A stretch of DNA of 64,000 nt from Eubacteriales bacterium (GCA_028693055.1 JAQUWD010000011.1:22623-86622); one strand, 5' to 3'; shown: positions 16,992 to 27,200, counted from the first letter of the stretch. Notes: a model not told the origin generated them from the sequence alone. Program-made: numbers and translations.

Positions 16992-17915
16992 ATGTTTGGA
17001 CATCGCCCCGAGGGCCGACGGATCAAGGATGTGGATCCCATTGTACAGGTTACCCCACATCTCATGCCCATGCGCTGCGACGCGCAGGTATTTCTAGCCC
17101 ACGACGTTGAATATGAACCCATGATGCGCTACATTGCCCAGAAAAGCCGCGAGGGCGTAAAGATTACCTTTATGGAAATCCTGATCGCCAGCTTTGTACG
17201 CGGCGTATCGCAGGTGCCGGAAATCAATCGCTTCATCATGAACAAAAAATTCTATAACCGCAAGGAGCTAACCTGTAGCTTCACCATGCTGCTAGATACC
17301 CCGGATGGCAGCTTGGAGGAAACCGCTGTAAAGATTATGTTCGACCCCAGCGATACCATCTACGACGTAAGCGCGCGGGTGAAGGACACCATCGCTCAGA
17401 ATCGTAAACCCGAGGATCCGGGTTTTGCTTTAAAGCTGGCAAGGGTAGCCGTCAAAATTCCCGGCCTTTTGCTGGTGCTGGCGGGACTCATCCGTTTTTT
17501 GGATCGTTACGGTCTGCTGCCAAAATCCTTGATCGATGCGCTCCCCTTCCATACCAGTATGTTTGTCACCAATATGGCTTCCATCGGTATGACCCGCGTC
17601 TATCATCATATCTATAATTTCGGCAATACCAGCCTGTTCTTCTCCATCGGCAATCCGGAGCGTAGCTATGGAGTAAACGCCGGCGGCGATATCATTCGTA
17701 AATGCATTTTGCCCATCGGTATTACCGCTGACGAGCGGGTTTGCGGCGGCGCGGTCTATGCCAAGCTTTTCGCGGTGATGAAGCATTGCCTGCGCCATCC
17801 GGAGGAGCTGGAAACGCCCCCGGATGAAGTGAAGTATAATAAGAACTGCGAGTATCACGTGCCGAAGCCTCAGCATGTGGTCACGCCGTCCGTGAAAGAG
17901 GAAGCAAAGGCATGA
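16992..17915 (+). CDS. CoA-dependent acyltransferase-like protein (2-oxoacid dehydrogenase E2/CAT fold)
   Basis: 307 residues resembling the catalytic domain of lipoyl acyltransferases without lipoyl or subunit-binding domains. Features are the FMEILIASFVRGVSQVPEINRF block, the strand TSMFVTNMASIGM (matching the T-x-S-N-x-G region of E2 enzymes) and a C-terminal ITADERVCGGAVYAKLF at the place of the catalytic D-H-R-x-(I/V)-D-G. There the His is Glu and the Asp is Gly, so classical catalysis is doubtful. AAAGGATG precedes the ATG. The stop overlaps hisH by four bases, indicating one operon and coupled translation. Substrate unknown; context suggests sugar or surface-glycan chemistry. Confidence 0.7.
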   Translation: MFGHRPEGRRIKDVDPIVQVTPHLMPMRCDAQVFLAHDVEYEPMMRYIAQKSREGVKITFMEILIASFVRGVSQVPEINRFIMNKKFYNRKELTCSFTMLLDTPDGSLEETAVKIMFDPSDTIYDVSARVKDTIAQNRKPEDPGFALKLARVAVKIPGLLLVLAGLIRFLDRYGLLPKSLIDALPFHTSMFVTNMASIGMTRVYHHIYNFGNTSLFFSIGNPERSYGVNAGGDIIRKCILPIGITADERVCGGAVYAKLFAVMKHCLRHPEELETPPDEVKYNKNCEYHVPKPQHVVTPSVKEEAKA

Positions 17916-18526
17916 TCGGCGTTTTGGATTATGGCATTGGCAATATCGGTTCCATCTTGAATATGCTCAAAAAGGTTGGCGCTCAAGCCTGCGCCGTTAC
18001 GACGGCTGATGAGCTGAGCGCCTGCGATAAGCTGATTTTGCCCGGGGTAGGCGCGTTTGATCAGGGCATGGCGCTGCTTGAAAAGAGCGGCATGCGCCCC
18101 GCGCTGGACGACGCAGCCGCCTCCGGCAAACCGCTGCTGGGAATCTGTCTAGGGATGCAAATGCTGGGCAGAAGCAGCGAGGAGGGAACGGGGCAAGGCC
18201 TTTGCTATATTCCATTTGATTTAAAACGGTTCCAACTGCCCGATCATCCGGAGCTGAAGGTTCCTCATATGGGCTGGGACTTCGTAGCTACGGTACAGCC
18301 CGACGACGCTTTTGTGAAAGGCTTGGAGCAGCCTGCCCGGTTCTATTTTGTTCACAGCTATTATGCTGTCTGTGATGATCCCTCCGACGTGCTTTTCCAG
18401 TGTGATTACGGCCTTTCCTTTGCGGCGGCGGTACATCGCGGCAATGTATGGGGAACCCAGTTCCACCCGGAGAAAAGCCATCGCTTCGGCATGCGGCTGC
18501 TTACCAATTTCGCAAAGGAGTGTTAG
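17912..18526 (+). CDS. HisH-like glutaminase subunit (HisH2/WbuY type)
   Basis: 204 residues, class I glutamine amidotransferase that releases ammonia for a HisF partner. The nucleophile Cys79 lies in LLGICLGMQ and the His/Glu pair in TQFHPEKS near residue 187; the N-terminal IGVLDYGIGN is typical. It overlaps the acyltransferase-like gene by four bases and is one base from hisF. No other histidine genes are present, and the partner HisF lacks a catalytic Asp, so I place the pair with those that feed ammonia to sugar amidation and not with histidine synthesis. That assignment is an inference. Confidence 0.85.
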   Translation: MIGVLDYGIGNIGSILNMLKKVGAQACAVTTADELSACDKLILPGVGAFDQGMALLEKSGMRPALDDAAASGKPLLGICLGMQMLGRSSEEGTGQGLCYIPFDLKRFQLPDHPELKVPHMGWDFVATVQPDDAFVKGLEQPARFYFVHSYYAVCDDPSDVLFQCDYGLSFAAAVHRGNVWGTQFHPEKSHRFGMRLLTNFAKEC

Positions 18527-18527
18527 C

Positions 18528-19307
18528 ATGTTTCACCGCCCACGGCTGATTCCCTGCCTGCTTCTTTCGGAAGGAAATCTGGTGAAAACCGTAAAATTCA
18601 AGGATCCTACTTATTTGGGGGATCCCATCAATGCGGTCAAGATTTTTAGTGAAAAATGTGTGGACGAGCTGTGTATTCAGGATATTGAAGCGTCCAAAAA
18701 CGGCAGAGGCCCAGACTTTGATTTATTGAAGGATATGGCGGAAGAAGCGTTTATGCCCCTGTCCTATGGCGGCGGCGTAACCACATTGGAACAGGCTGCA
18801 AAGCTTTTCCATATTGGCTTTGAAAAAGTGGTGCTCAACACCGCCTTAACCGCTCAGCCGGAGCTCATTAGCCAAATCGCCGATCGCTTCGGTGTGCAGA
18901 GCATAGTCGCCTCCATCGACGCAAAGCAGGATTTGTTTAAGCGTTACCATTGCGCTGTGAAGGACGGTACGGAACAAACCAGCATCAGCCCTGTCGCCTT
19001 GGCAAAGCGTGCCCAACAGCTAGGGGCGGGCGAGGTGCTTTTAAACTCCGTCGACCGGGACGGCGTTATGCAGGGCTATGACCTCAAGCTGATTCAGGCG
19101 GTTGCCAAGGAGCTAACCATTCCCCTGATCGCTTGCGGCGGTGCGAAGGACGCTTCAGATATGAAGCAGGCCCTTCAAAGCGGCGGCGCTCACGCGGCGG
19201 CAGCCGGAAGCATGTTTGTTTATTGGGGGCCGTTAAAGGCGGTGCTCATTAACGCCCCTAGCGAGGACGAGCTGTATCGGCTAGGGATTTACCAACGGGA
19301 AGCGTAA
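18528..19307 (+). CDS. HisF-like cyclase subunit (HisF2/WbuZ/AglZ-associated type)
   Basis: 259 residues, a TIM barrel with phosphate-binding loops LSYGGGV and LIACGGA. In histidine HisF the first strand reads CLDVKDG with catalytic Asp11; here it reads CLLLSEG, so that Asp is Leu, while the second catalytic Asp (SIDAKQ) is kept. This difference is characteristic of HisF paralogues found with N-acetyl-sugar amidotransferases in O-antigen and nonulosonic-acid loci. The ATG at 18528 follows the hisH stop by one base and AAAGGAG lies ten bases before. The expected amidotransferase (PseA/WbpG-like) is not in this operon. A terminator follows. Confidence 0.85.
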   Translation: MFHRPRLIPCLLLSEGNLVKTVKFKDPTYLGDPINAVKIFSEKCVDELCIQDIEASKNGRGPDFDLLKDMAEEAFMPLSYGGGVTTLEQAAKLFHIGFEKVVLNTALTAQPELISQIADRFGVQSIVASIDAKQDLFKRYHCAVKDGTEQTSISPVALAKRAQQLGAGEVLLNSVDRDGVMQGYDLKLIQAVAKELTIPLIACGGAKDASDMKQALQSGGAHAAAAGSMFVYWGPLKAVLINAPSEDELYRLGIYQREA

Positions 19308-19329
19308 ACCATACGAATTGTACGATGCG

Positions 19330-19372
19330 AAGGACAGAATCATCACGGCTGATTCGTCCTTCTTTTTTTATT
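19330..19372 (+). terminator. terminator of the acyltransferase-hisH-hisF operon
   Basis: Stem AAGGAC(A)GAATCA with TGATTCGTCCTT (one bulged base), followed by CTTTTTTTAT. Confidence 0.8.
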
Positions 19373-19442
19373 GATACCCTATTGACTTAGTCGGGTATCA
19401 ATGCTATGATTTCAATATACCCCCACCCGGTGGGAGGGGTAT
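19371..19442 (+). promoter_or_regulatory. csoR-copA-copZ promoter with two CsoR-type operators
   Basis: Promoter: TTGACT (19382-19387), 17-base spacer, TATGAT (19405-19410). An imperfect G/C-rich palindrome at 19417-19442 has arms ATACCCC...GGGGTAT around CCCGGTGGG, as in CsoR operators, and covers the transcription start. A second inverted repeat, TTGATACCC (19371-19379) with GGGTATCAA (19393-19401), brackets the -35 hexamer. Copper-free CsoR bound here would block RNA polymerase. Confidence 0.8.
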
Positions 19443-19460
19443 TTTTGAAAGGAGACTCCA

Positions 19461-19727
19461 ATGAACGCAGAAAAGCAGAAAGCCGTGCAAGCGCTAAAAA
19501 CAGCAACCGGCCAAATGGAAGGAATCATCCGTATGATTGAGGAAGAGCGCTATTGTATTGATATATCCAACCAGATTCTTGCTGCATCCGCCCAGCTAAA
19601 GCGCGCAAATTTGTTGATTCTACAGCAGCATATGAATCACTGTGTCAAAACCGCCATCGAAAACGGAAATGGCGATGAAAAGATTTCGGAAATAATGGGT
19701 ATTCTATCAAAGATCATGGATCGATAA
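19461..19727 (+). CDS. csoR: copper-sensing repressor CsoR
   Basis: 88 residues, all-helical DUF156 repressor. The copper ligands are Cys32 (ERYCIDI), His57 and Cys61 (HMNHC), the exact C-x24-H-x3-C spacing of Cu(I)-sensing CsoR. It binds the operator upstream of its own gene and is released by Cu(I). GAAAGGAG precedes the ATG. copA follows after 10 bases. CsoR, the ATPase and the chaperone form a self-regulated copper export operon. Confidence 0.93.
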   Translation: MNAEKQKAVQALKTATGQMEGIIRMIEEERYCIDISNQILAASAQLKRANLLILQQHMNHCVKTAIENGNGDEKISEIMGILSKIMDR

Positions 19728-19737
19728 GGAGTAAGCT

Positions 19738-21984
19738 ATGAGCCAATCACCCGTTACCTTTGCTATTACCGGCATGACCTGCGCTTCCTGCTCTGCTCGC
19801 ATTGAAAAGATGGTGGGCAAGATGGAGGGCGTAGCGTCCGCTAGCGTGAACCTAACCACCGAAAAGCTAACGGCTACCTTTACCACTCCTGCAACCGAGG
19901 ATAGCATCATTGCATTGGTGGTAAAGCTTGGCTACGGCGCAACGGTAGAAAAGCAAGCGCAAATCAATGCCCAAAAAAAGTCGGAGCAAAAGGATCAAGC
20001 CATCTATCGCATGTGGACGAAATTCGGCATAGCGGTCGGCTTTGCCATCCCCTTGCTGTACCTTGCCATGGGGCCGATGATAGGTCTGCCTGTACCGTCG
20101 TTTCTATCGCCTGAGCAATATCCGCTCCGTTATGCATTGACCCAGCTGTTGCTAACCATCCCCATCCTTATTGCGGGAAATCAGTTTTACTCCGTGGGCT
20201 TTCGAGCTTTATGGAACAGAAGCCCCAATATGGATAGCCTTATCGCCATGGGCACCACCGCTGCCATGGCATATAGCCTTTATTCCGTGTTTCGCATTGC
20301 AGCAGGTGAAATACATGCCGTCCATGGCTTATATTTTGAAAGCGCCGGCGTGATTATCGCTTTGATTTTGCTGGGCAAGTCCATGGAAGCTGTATCCAAA
20401 GGGCGTACCTCCGAGGCAATCAAGAAGCTCATCGCCCTTCAACCCAAGACCGCAATTTTGATCAAGGACGGGCAAGAGCGAGAAATCCCCATCGAAGAAG
20501 TGCAGCCCGGAGATATACTACTGGTCAAGCCTGGCTCAAAGATACCCGTAGACGGGGAAGTAGTCTCCGGCAGTACCGCTATCGATGAGAGCATGCTCAC
20601 TGGAGAAAGCATGCCCGTGGATAAAAAGACCGGCGATTTCGTCTATGCTGCATCCATGAACAAGAATGGAGTTATTCAGTTTCGCGCCGTAAAGGTAGGC
20701 GCGGAGACGGCCCTCGCCCAAATCGTCAAGCTGGTAGAGGACGCGCAGGGCGCTAAGGCTCCCATCGCAAAAATTGCCGATGTGGTTTCCAGCTATTTTG
20801 TTCCCATTGTCTTTGCCATCGCTTTTTTATCAGCCGCCGCATGGCTCATCAGTGGAGAGAGCTTTTCATTTGCTTTAACCATTTTAGTTTCCGTATTGGT
20901 AATCGCCTGTCCCTGTGCTCTAGGCTTGGCAACGCCCACAGCGATTATGGTGGGTACGGGGAAGGGAGCGGAGCTGGGCATTCTCATTAAAGGCGGGGAG
21001 GCGCTGGAGGCGGCTCATAGCATCCAAACCGTCGTATTGGATAAGACGGGAACCATTACGGAAGGAAAGCCTTGCGTAACCGACTTATTGCCGGTATCGT
21101 CGATGAATGAGAATCAACTGTTAAGTTATGCAGCCGCAGCGGAGAAGGGCTCCGAGCATCCGCTAGGGCAAGCCATTGTGTCCGAAGCGGAAAAGCGCCA
21201 GCTCATTTTGCCTGCTGTAGCTCATTTTGAAGCGATTACCGGTCAAGGCATTCGTGTGCAGTCCGATAGCGGTGCTATCTTGTTAGGAAATAGCAGCCTG
21301 ATGAAAGAAAACAACATTGATGTTTCCATGCTTCAATCCGATGCTGACCAATTGGCGCAAGCTGGCAAAACCCCTATGTTTATCGCGTTGGCAGGGAAGG
21401 CGGCTGGCTTGGTGGCAGTAGCCGACGTAGTAAAGCCAACCAGCGTAGCGGCTATTCAAAAGTTAAACGCTATGGGGATTGAGGTCGTCATGATGACCGG
21501 GGATAACCGACGCACAGCTGAAGCCATTGCTCGCGAAATCGGCATAACCCGCATATTATCGGAAGTCCTTCCCCAGCACAAGGCTGACGAAGTGAAAAAG
21601 CTGCAAACGGAAGGAAAGAAGGTAGCCATGGTAGGGGATGGAATCAACGATGCGCCCGCTTTGGCCCAAGCGGATATCGGCATTGCCATCGGCTCCGGCA
21701 CCGACGTCGCCATCGAATCAGCCGACATTGTCCTGATGCACAGCGACCTAATGGACGTTCCCACCGCCATACAGCTATCTAAATCCACCATCCGTAATAT
21801 CAAGCAAAATCTTTTCTGGGCCTTTGCTTATAATACCTTAGGAATTCCCGTCGCGGCTGGGCTGCTCCATTTATTTGGCGGGCCGCTGCTCAATCCCATG
21901 CTGGCTGCCGCCGCCATGTCTCTTTCCTCGGTGTCGGTGCTTAGCAATGCGTTACGCTTGAAGCGGTTTAAGCCGTTCCAATAA
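19738..21984 (+). CDS. copA: Cu(I)-exporting P1B-type ATPase
   Basis: 748 residues. One N-terminal metal-binding domain with MTCASC (Cys15, Cys18), then the transmembrane region with the ion-binding CPC (IACPCALGLATP), actuator loop LTGESMPV, phosphorylation site VLDKTGTIT, the P1B-specific SEHPLGQAI, and the hinge MVGDGINDAPALAQAD. The C-terminal pair of helices with MSLSSVSVLSNALRL is typical of CopA. AAGGAG precedes the ATG. It exports Cu(I) from the cytoplasm and probably receives it from the CopZ-like chaperone downstream. Confidence 0.95.
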   Translation: MSQSPVTFAITGMTCASCSARIEKMVGKMEGVASASVNLTTEKLTATFTTPATEDSIIALVVKLGYGATVEKQAQINAQKKSEQKDQAIYRMWTKFGIAVGFAIPLLYLAMGPMIGLPVPSFLSPEQYPLRYALTQLLLTIPILIAGNQFYSVGFRALWNRSPNMDSLIAMGTTAAMAYSLYSVFRIAAGEIHAVHGLYFESAGVIIALILLGKSMEAVSKGRTSEAIKKLIALQPKTAILIKDGQEREIPIEEVQPGDILLVKPGSKIPVDGEVVSGSTAIDESMLTGESMPVDKKTGDFVYAASMNKNGVIQFRAVKVGAETALAQIVKLVEDAQGAKAPIAKIADVVSSYFVPIVFAIAFLSAAAWLISGESFSFALTILVSVLVIACPCALGLATPTAIMVGTGKGAELGILIKGGEALEAAHSIQTVVLDKTGTITEGKPCVTDLLPVSSMNENQLLSYAAAAEKGSEHPLGQAIVSEAEKRQLILPAVAHFEAITGQGIRVQSDSGAILLGNSSLMKENNIDVSMLQSDADQLAQAGKTPMFIALAGKAAGLVAVADVVKPTSVAAIQKLNAMGIEVVMMTGDNRRTAEAIAREIGITRILSEVLPQHKADEVKKLQTEGKKVAMVGDGINDAPALAQADIGIAIGSGTDVAIESADIVLMHSDLMDVPTAIQLSKSTIRNIKQNLFWAFAYNTLGIPVAAGLLHLFGGPLLNPMLAAAAMSLSSVSVLSNALRLKRFKPFQ

Positions 21985-22007
21985 ATCAACAAAAGGAGAA
22001 GGATGCG

Positions 22008-22208
22008 ATGATTACTGTCTTAAAGGTACCCGATATGATGTGTCAGCATTGTGAAAAGGCGGTGAAGGGCGCGCTTCTTGGAATCACCGGCGTTAAGAGC
22101 GCCTTGGTGGACTTGGAGAAAAAAACGGTTACGATCGAGCATATCGAAAGCGTAGCCGTCAACGCGATGAAGGCTTCCTTGGCTGAAGTCGGTTATGACG
22201 CTGAGTAA
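22008..22208 (+). CDS. copZ: copper chaperone CopZ-like protein
   Basis: 66 residues, a single ferredoxin-like heavy-metal-associated domain. The metal site is MMCQHC (Cys12, Cys15), where the usual first residues are M-T/S-C. The remainder (GVKSALVDLEKKTVTIEH, LAEVGYDAE) matches the fold. AAAAGGAGAAGG precedes the ATG. Last gene of the copper operon and followed by a terminator. Confidence 0.9.
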   Translation: MITVLKVPDMMCQHCEKAVKGALLGITGVKSALVDLEKKTVTIEHIESVAVNAMKASLAEVGYDAE

Positions 22209-22210
22209 TC

Positions 22211-22256
22211 AAAAAGGACTGCATCACATAAATCTTTGTGATACAGTCCCTTTTTT
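22211..22256. terminator. bidirectional terminator between copZ and the peptidoglycan-binding gene
   Basis: Stem 22216-22228 with 22237-22249 (one mismatch), flanked by AAAAA on the left and CTTTTTTG on the right, so it can end transcription from both converging genes. Confidence 0.75.
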
Positions 22257-22262
22257 GAATCT

Positions 22263-24002
22263 TTAGACATTGCAGGGAATCGCGCTGCTGCTATACAGGA
22301 TCTGCTGGGTTTGCTGCCCGGCAATCCCATCCATGGTTAAGCCGTGCACCTGCTGAAAGGTGAGCACTGCATTTACCGTGGCAGTGTCGTAGGAGCCGGT
22401 GATCTCACCGTCGTAATACATCAGCTCATAAAGCGCATATTGCAGCTGCTTCACCTTAGAGCCTGAATCTCCCTGCTGTAGCTTGCTATAGCTGCCATTC
22501 TGGGAGGTGCCGCCATAAAGCAGGCGCTGGGTCGTGGGCCCGGCCATCCCTGTAACCCGTAACCCCATGGAGGATTGGAAGGATTTAATGGCGGCTTCGG
22601 TACCGCTGCCAAAGGAGCCATCCAAACTGCCGCTGTAATATCCCTTAGCTAATAAAGCGCTCTGTACGGCGGTAATGTTGGCGTTGCTGCCGGAGGTAGA
22701 GGAAATGGTGGTATATCCATTACTGGAAGCAGTTGCGCCGTAATTGGTGGGGTTTGAACCGCCGCCGGAGGAGCTGCCGCCGCTGCCGGTGCCGTTTACG
22801 GCTGCATAAATGGCGTTTTGGGTAGCTTTCCCGGCGATGCCGTCTGCCGTTAGCCCGTTAGCTGCTTGGAAATTCGTTACGGCTAGCACGGTGCCGGAGC
22901 CGTAATCGCCGTCAACGCTGCCTGTATAATATCCCAGCGTTTTCAGCTGCTGCTGCAATGCCCGCACTGCACTGCCGTTAGCCCCTTGCTTTAAAGAGCC
23001 TAAGTTGGCGACAACCGAGGCCGCCTTCTTCGCAGAGGAGGAGTAAAGCTTGGTTAAGGTGGTGGGCCCGGCTACGCCGTCGTCATAAATACTGTTCCGC
23101 TTCTGGAAGGCTTTCACGGCCGCATAGGTGGTTTCGCCATAATCTCCGTCTGCCGTACCAGTCAAGTATCCAAGGACAATCAGTCGGTTCTGTAAGATTT
23201 TTACCTGATTGCCAGAGGAACCAATCTCCAAATATACATCCGTCCGACCATTGGTATAGCTAGAGGAGGTAGTGCTGGAAGAACTGCTGGAGGAGGTGGA
23301 TGAGGAGGAATTACTGGAAGTACTGGTGTTGGTTGCGGAAGCCTTAATAGCATTTTTGCTGTAAACCGCTTCCAGCGTTTTTTTACCGGCAACGCCGTCA
23401 GCCGTTAAATTGCTTGCTGCTTGGAAGGCTTTAACCGCATTGGCGGTACCCGCGCCATAGCTGCCGTCTACAGAGCCTTTATAATAGCCAAGATCCTTTA
23501 GACGCTGCTGCAAGGTTTTAACCTCGGTTCCCGTGGAACCGGTTTTTAGAGAGGAGGAGCCGGTCGAGGTGGTGGTTGTCGTCGTCGGCTTGGGAGTAGG
23601 CGTATTCGTGGTAATCCCCGCCGTGACCGTTCCGCCGTTGCTGGGCGGAGTTGTAGCGCTGGTGGAGCCGCCGTCAGTTACGCTGGTATTTGTATTGTTA
23701 CTGGGCGGATTGGTAGCCGCGTCCCCAAAATTCCACGCAGTCCAGTCTACCTGCTCATTTCCCGCCGTTTGCGCGGGCGCGGGGGTCGGCGTAGCCGTTG
23801 CATAGGGGGTATCCGTTACCACAGGAGCAAAATTCTCGTTTCCTCCGTTATTCAGACCGTTATTTTCATCTACTACACGGTCTGGGTCCATATAGCATGC
23901 GCTTAATGCGATGCATACAAGACAAAGCAGTAGCACAAATGTCACTCGCTTCGCCAGCGCCATGGACGATTTTTTGCCTTTATTGGCATTCATCTGCTTC
24001 AT
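22263..24002 (-). CDS. lipoprotein with five peptidoglycan-binding domains
   Basis: 579 residues. A type II signal peptide ends in ALSAC, the likely lipidated Cys. It is followed by a ~120-residue Thr/Pro/Asn-rich linker. Then come five PG_binding_1 domains at about residues 155-215, 255-318, 335-400, 437-495 and 506-570, each with the pattern G(S/D)xGxxVxxLQxxLxxLGYYxGxxDGxYGxxTxxAVxxFQ...L..DGxAGxxT. A Ser-rich spacer separates the first two. No catalytic domain is present, so the role is probably wall binding or scaffolding. GGAG precedes the ATG by eight bases. A promoter lies at 24092-24120. Confidence 0.92.
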   Translation of the reverse strand: MKQMNANKGKKSSMALAKRVTFVLLLCLVCIALSACYMDPDRVVDENNGLNNGGNENFAPVVTDTPYATATPTPAPAQTAGNEQVDWTAWNFGDAATNPPSNNTNTSVTDGGSTSATTPPSNGGTVTAGITTNTPTPKPTTTTTTSTGSSSLKTGSTGTEVKTLQQRLKDLGYYKGSVDGSYGAGTANAVKAFQAASNLTADGVAGKKTLEAVYSKNAIKASATNTSTSSNSSSSTSSSSSSSTTSSSYTNGRTDVYLEIGSSGNQVKILQNRLIVLGYLTGTADGDYGETTYAAVKAFQKRNSIYDDGVAGPTTLTKLYSSSAKKAASVVANLGSLKQGANGSAVRALQQQLKTLGYYTGSVDGDYGSGTVLAVTNFQAANGLTADGIAGKATQNAIYAAVNGTGSGGSSSGGGSNPTNYGATASSNGYTTISSTSGSNANITAVQSALLAKGYYSGSLDGSFGSGTEAAIKSFQSSMGLRVTGMAGPTTQRLLYGGTSQNGSYSKLQQGDSGSKVKQLQYALYELMYYDGEITGSYDTATVNAVLTFQQVHGLTMDGIAGQQTQQILYSSSAIPCNV

Positions 24003-24091
24003 TCAAAACACTCCGTTTCATTTCTGGAACTGGACAAATGTTACAATCCTTTGAAGGAAAACGCGACAGCATCAAGTTTTCCACATTCCAT

Positions 24092-24120
24092 ATTGTACAG
24101 TGAAACCCTTACAAAATCAA
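24092..24120 (-). promoter_or_regulatory. promoter of the peptidoglycan-binding lipoprotein gene
   Basis: Minus strand TTGATT (24120-24115), 17-base spacer, TACAAT (24097-24092). Confidence 0.65.
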
Positions 24121-24248
24121 GACCTAATATTCACCTCTCCATCCAATTAACGATGCGAGAAATGTTTTTCATCCTCGAACAAGAAATAATTCTGTCATAT
24201 TTATCATGATTCTAACGGATTCTGTTTGACGAAACATTGATACAAACA

Positions 24249-27200
24249 CTATTCAAGTCTTTTCATCATCATCGTTTTTAAGGATAGCGAGTAGAACCCC
24301 ATTTCTCCCACCTGCAAACCTGTTACTTTTTCAAGCGCCAGTTTATAAAAGGCAATTTGATCAGCGTACAGGTCCCATAGCTCCTTCTCGTTATTGATAT
24401 GATCTGTTTTGAAATCAATCAGAATCCAGTGATTGTTTTCCAAAAAGCAGCAATCGATCACACCTTGCGCAATGGTACGTATCGGCTCCTCGATAGCGAC
24501 GTTGAAGCTCCACTCCCGGTGCACCACAGTTGCTTTCAACAGCCTTTGTCCAATTGATGAGGCGAAAAAGCTGCCGATTGCGTCCGCATCAATTAGGGTT
24601 TCTTCCTCTTCTGTTAGCATCCCTTGCCGAGTCATACGCTCTATTTCTTCCTTTATATATGGAATACCGCTCTCTATATTTTGGAGCCGATCCACCAAAT
24701 CAATGGAGCTGATCACCTGATGAGTGACGGTTCCGCGTATCGCCGCTCTGTTCTCCAAGGGTGCGTCTAGGAAGGCAGGAGCCGTCGGAAGAGAAGAGAG
24801 GAGCTTTGGGCGTTGGGTTAATAAAGGCATTCGCTTCATGGTGATGGTTTCTATTTCCTCAGCTTCGGAGGATACGGGCTGCTTTTCCCTAATTGCCCTA
24901 CACAGAGCCGTTACACCCAGCTTGAGCGGTAGATGCTGATAGGCAGGCAATGGCGATAGGGGATCGTTTGAGAATGAATCCTCCTGGTCAGCATTTGTAT
25001 TTTCCTTCCATCCATCTGTTAGAGGAAGATCGAAAATTGCCTTTTTCTGGTTATCCACTTCTACAGCAGAGGAACTTATTGATTTTTCTTTGTCAATGTG
25101 GAAAAACACCCTCCAAACGGCATTTTTATGTGGAAAACTTGTGGGATTCGCAGGAAAACTTTTTCCGCTTTCTTTTTTCCATATCAGATTTGTGGAAACA
25201 TGATTTTCTTCATTCCACTGAATCGAATCCTGAGGCGTGATACATTGTAGTAACCAATCCAATAGTGAACCCGCTGATTGCACCCCCGTCAAGTCGTTGA
25301 TTTCATTGACTTTTAAGCATGCGTTTTCTACAGTCGATTCTAAGGCTGGCTTTTTCTGTTTAGTCGAGCCAATCATCACTAAACGATTTTTCGGCCGTGT
25401 CATCGCCACGTACAGAAGACGCGCTTTTTCTGCTCTCTCTTCGCTAGCAAGACGAAGCTGTATCCCGCTCTGCATAAGGGTTGTACGCTTCGTACGGCTG
25501 TGCTCATTTATATACATGAGCCCAATTCCAAGCTCGCTATGCATTGAAATGATTTTGGTCTGCCTTCGCTTTGCAATCGATCCACCCAACCCCATTAAAT
25601 AGACTGTTGGAAATTCCAAGCCCTTCGATTTATGGATGGTCAAAATACGCACGACATCCTCCCATGGATTCACCACAGTAGGAGAAGAGCTGTCGCCGCC
25701 TACTCCCTTTTGAATACATTCCAAAAAGCCTTGTAAGCCGTCACGATGAGTTTGCACATATTCGCCCGCTTTTTGGCAAAGCATCCGTAAATTAGCCTGT
25801 CGCAGCTTCCCTCCCGGCTGAGTTCCATAATGGGCATACAGACCGCTGCGCATCAAGAAATCCCACAGATATTCCTCTGGCGGAAGATTCCGGTATAGAA
25901 ACCGCTCTTCATCCAACATCTGTAGAACAGCCTTGCATCTCTTAGCCAATTCATCTGGCGGTTCCATTTTGGAAGTTTTTTGTAGTGCTTCATAAAAGCT
26001 GGCCTCTTTTTGAGGTAACTGCAAACGGATCTGAGATAGATCGCTTTCGTTCATCTGAAACAACGGGCTCCTCAGCTCTGCAATCAAAGCCAGATCATTC
26101 CGCTGATTGTCCATTAAGAGCAGATGCTGAATTGCTTGTATGGATTCTTCCCCGCCCAGAGCGTTCGCTCCCGCATCCGTATATACGGGAATCCCGGCTT
26201 TGGTTAGCACCATTTCCACCTTGTCCGCTACATTCTTGACAACCGGCGTCAAAATCGCAATATCCCGAAAATGGAGCACACCGACAGCTTGTCCGTCCCG
26301 ATCCCGTATCTCAGTGCCAACTGTAGCAAGTATATCTTGTGCAATCTCTTCAGCTTCCTGTAGAACAACCTCTGTAGGTTTTCTATCGGCAGACGAGAAC
26401 ACCCTCAACTCGCAAAATGGATCCTCTCGACTAGGAATCCCCGGATAAAGACGGGCATTACGGTCATAATCAATTTCTGTTACTCGTTTGTCCATCACAT
26501 GAGCGAAGGTACGGTTTACAGCGTCCAACACGCCTTCTCTTGAGCGAAAATTTCGATTCAATATGATTTTTCGGTGAGTCGCATTTTCTTCTTCTGAAAA
26601 GCTTTCTTGTTTTGAGAGAAAAAGCTTCGGTTCTGCAAGACGAAATCGATAGATACTCTGCTTTACATCCCCCACATAGAAGTAGTATTGAGGATGCTCC
26701 TCATCCGATTCTCGTTTTAAACCGTTCAGAATCGCTTCTTGAATGGCGCTCACGTCTTGATACTCATCGACAAATACCGCGTCAAATCGATTGGCTTCTA
26801 ATTGCTGTAGCCTCGAATCTTTTAAAACCGCCAAGGTCATGTGCTCTAAGTCGTTGAAGTCTAAAACCGCCTGCTCTAATTTTCTGCCTTGAAAAGTATC
26901 AAAAAGGATCTTCATTGCTTTTCCTAGCCCAGCCGTTGCCGTCGATATTTGATTCATATCCTGCAATGCCGTATCCAGTCGAATGGGAAGAAGCTCCTTA
27001 AAGCTTTGAATCCGCTTTTTGTATCCGTTACGAAGCTCTTTATATGCCTCCACGAGAGCTATTTCATCTTCCGTAATCGGTTTTGTTCTGGCCAGCGTAA
27101 CAAACTTGCACTCCGTTACGGCTTTTAACATGGCAGAAAAGCCGTTTCGGACTCCATCTGATAGATTGTTTAAGGTTTCCAAGTCACCCTCAATGGTTTT

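Noticed and set aside
17912..19307. The hisH-hisF pair as part of a histidine biosynthesis operon
   Set aside because: No other his genes are present, HisF lacks catalytic Asp11, and the upstream gene is an acyltransferase-like protein.
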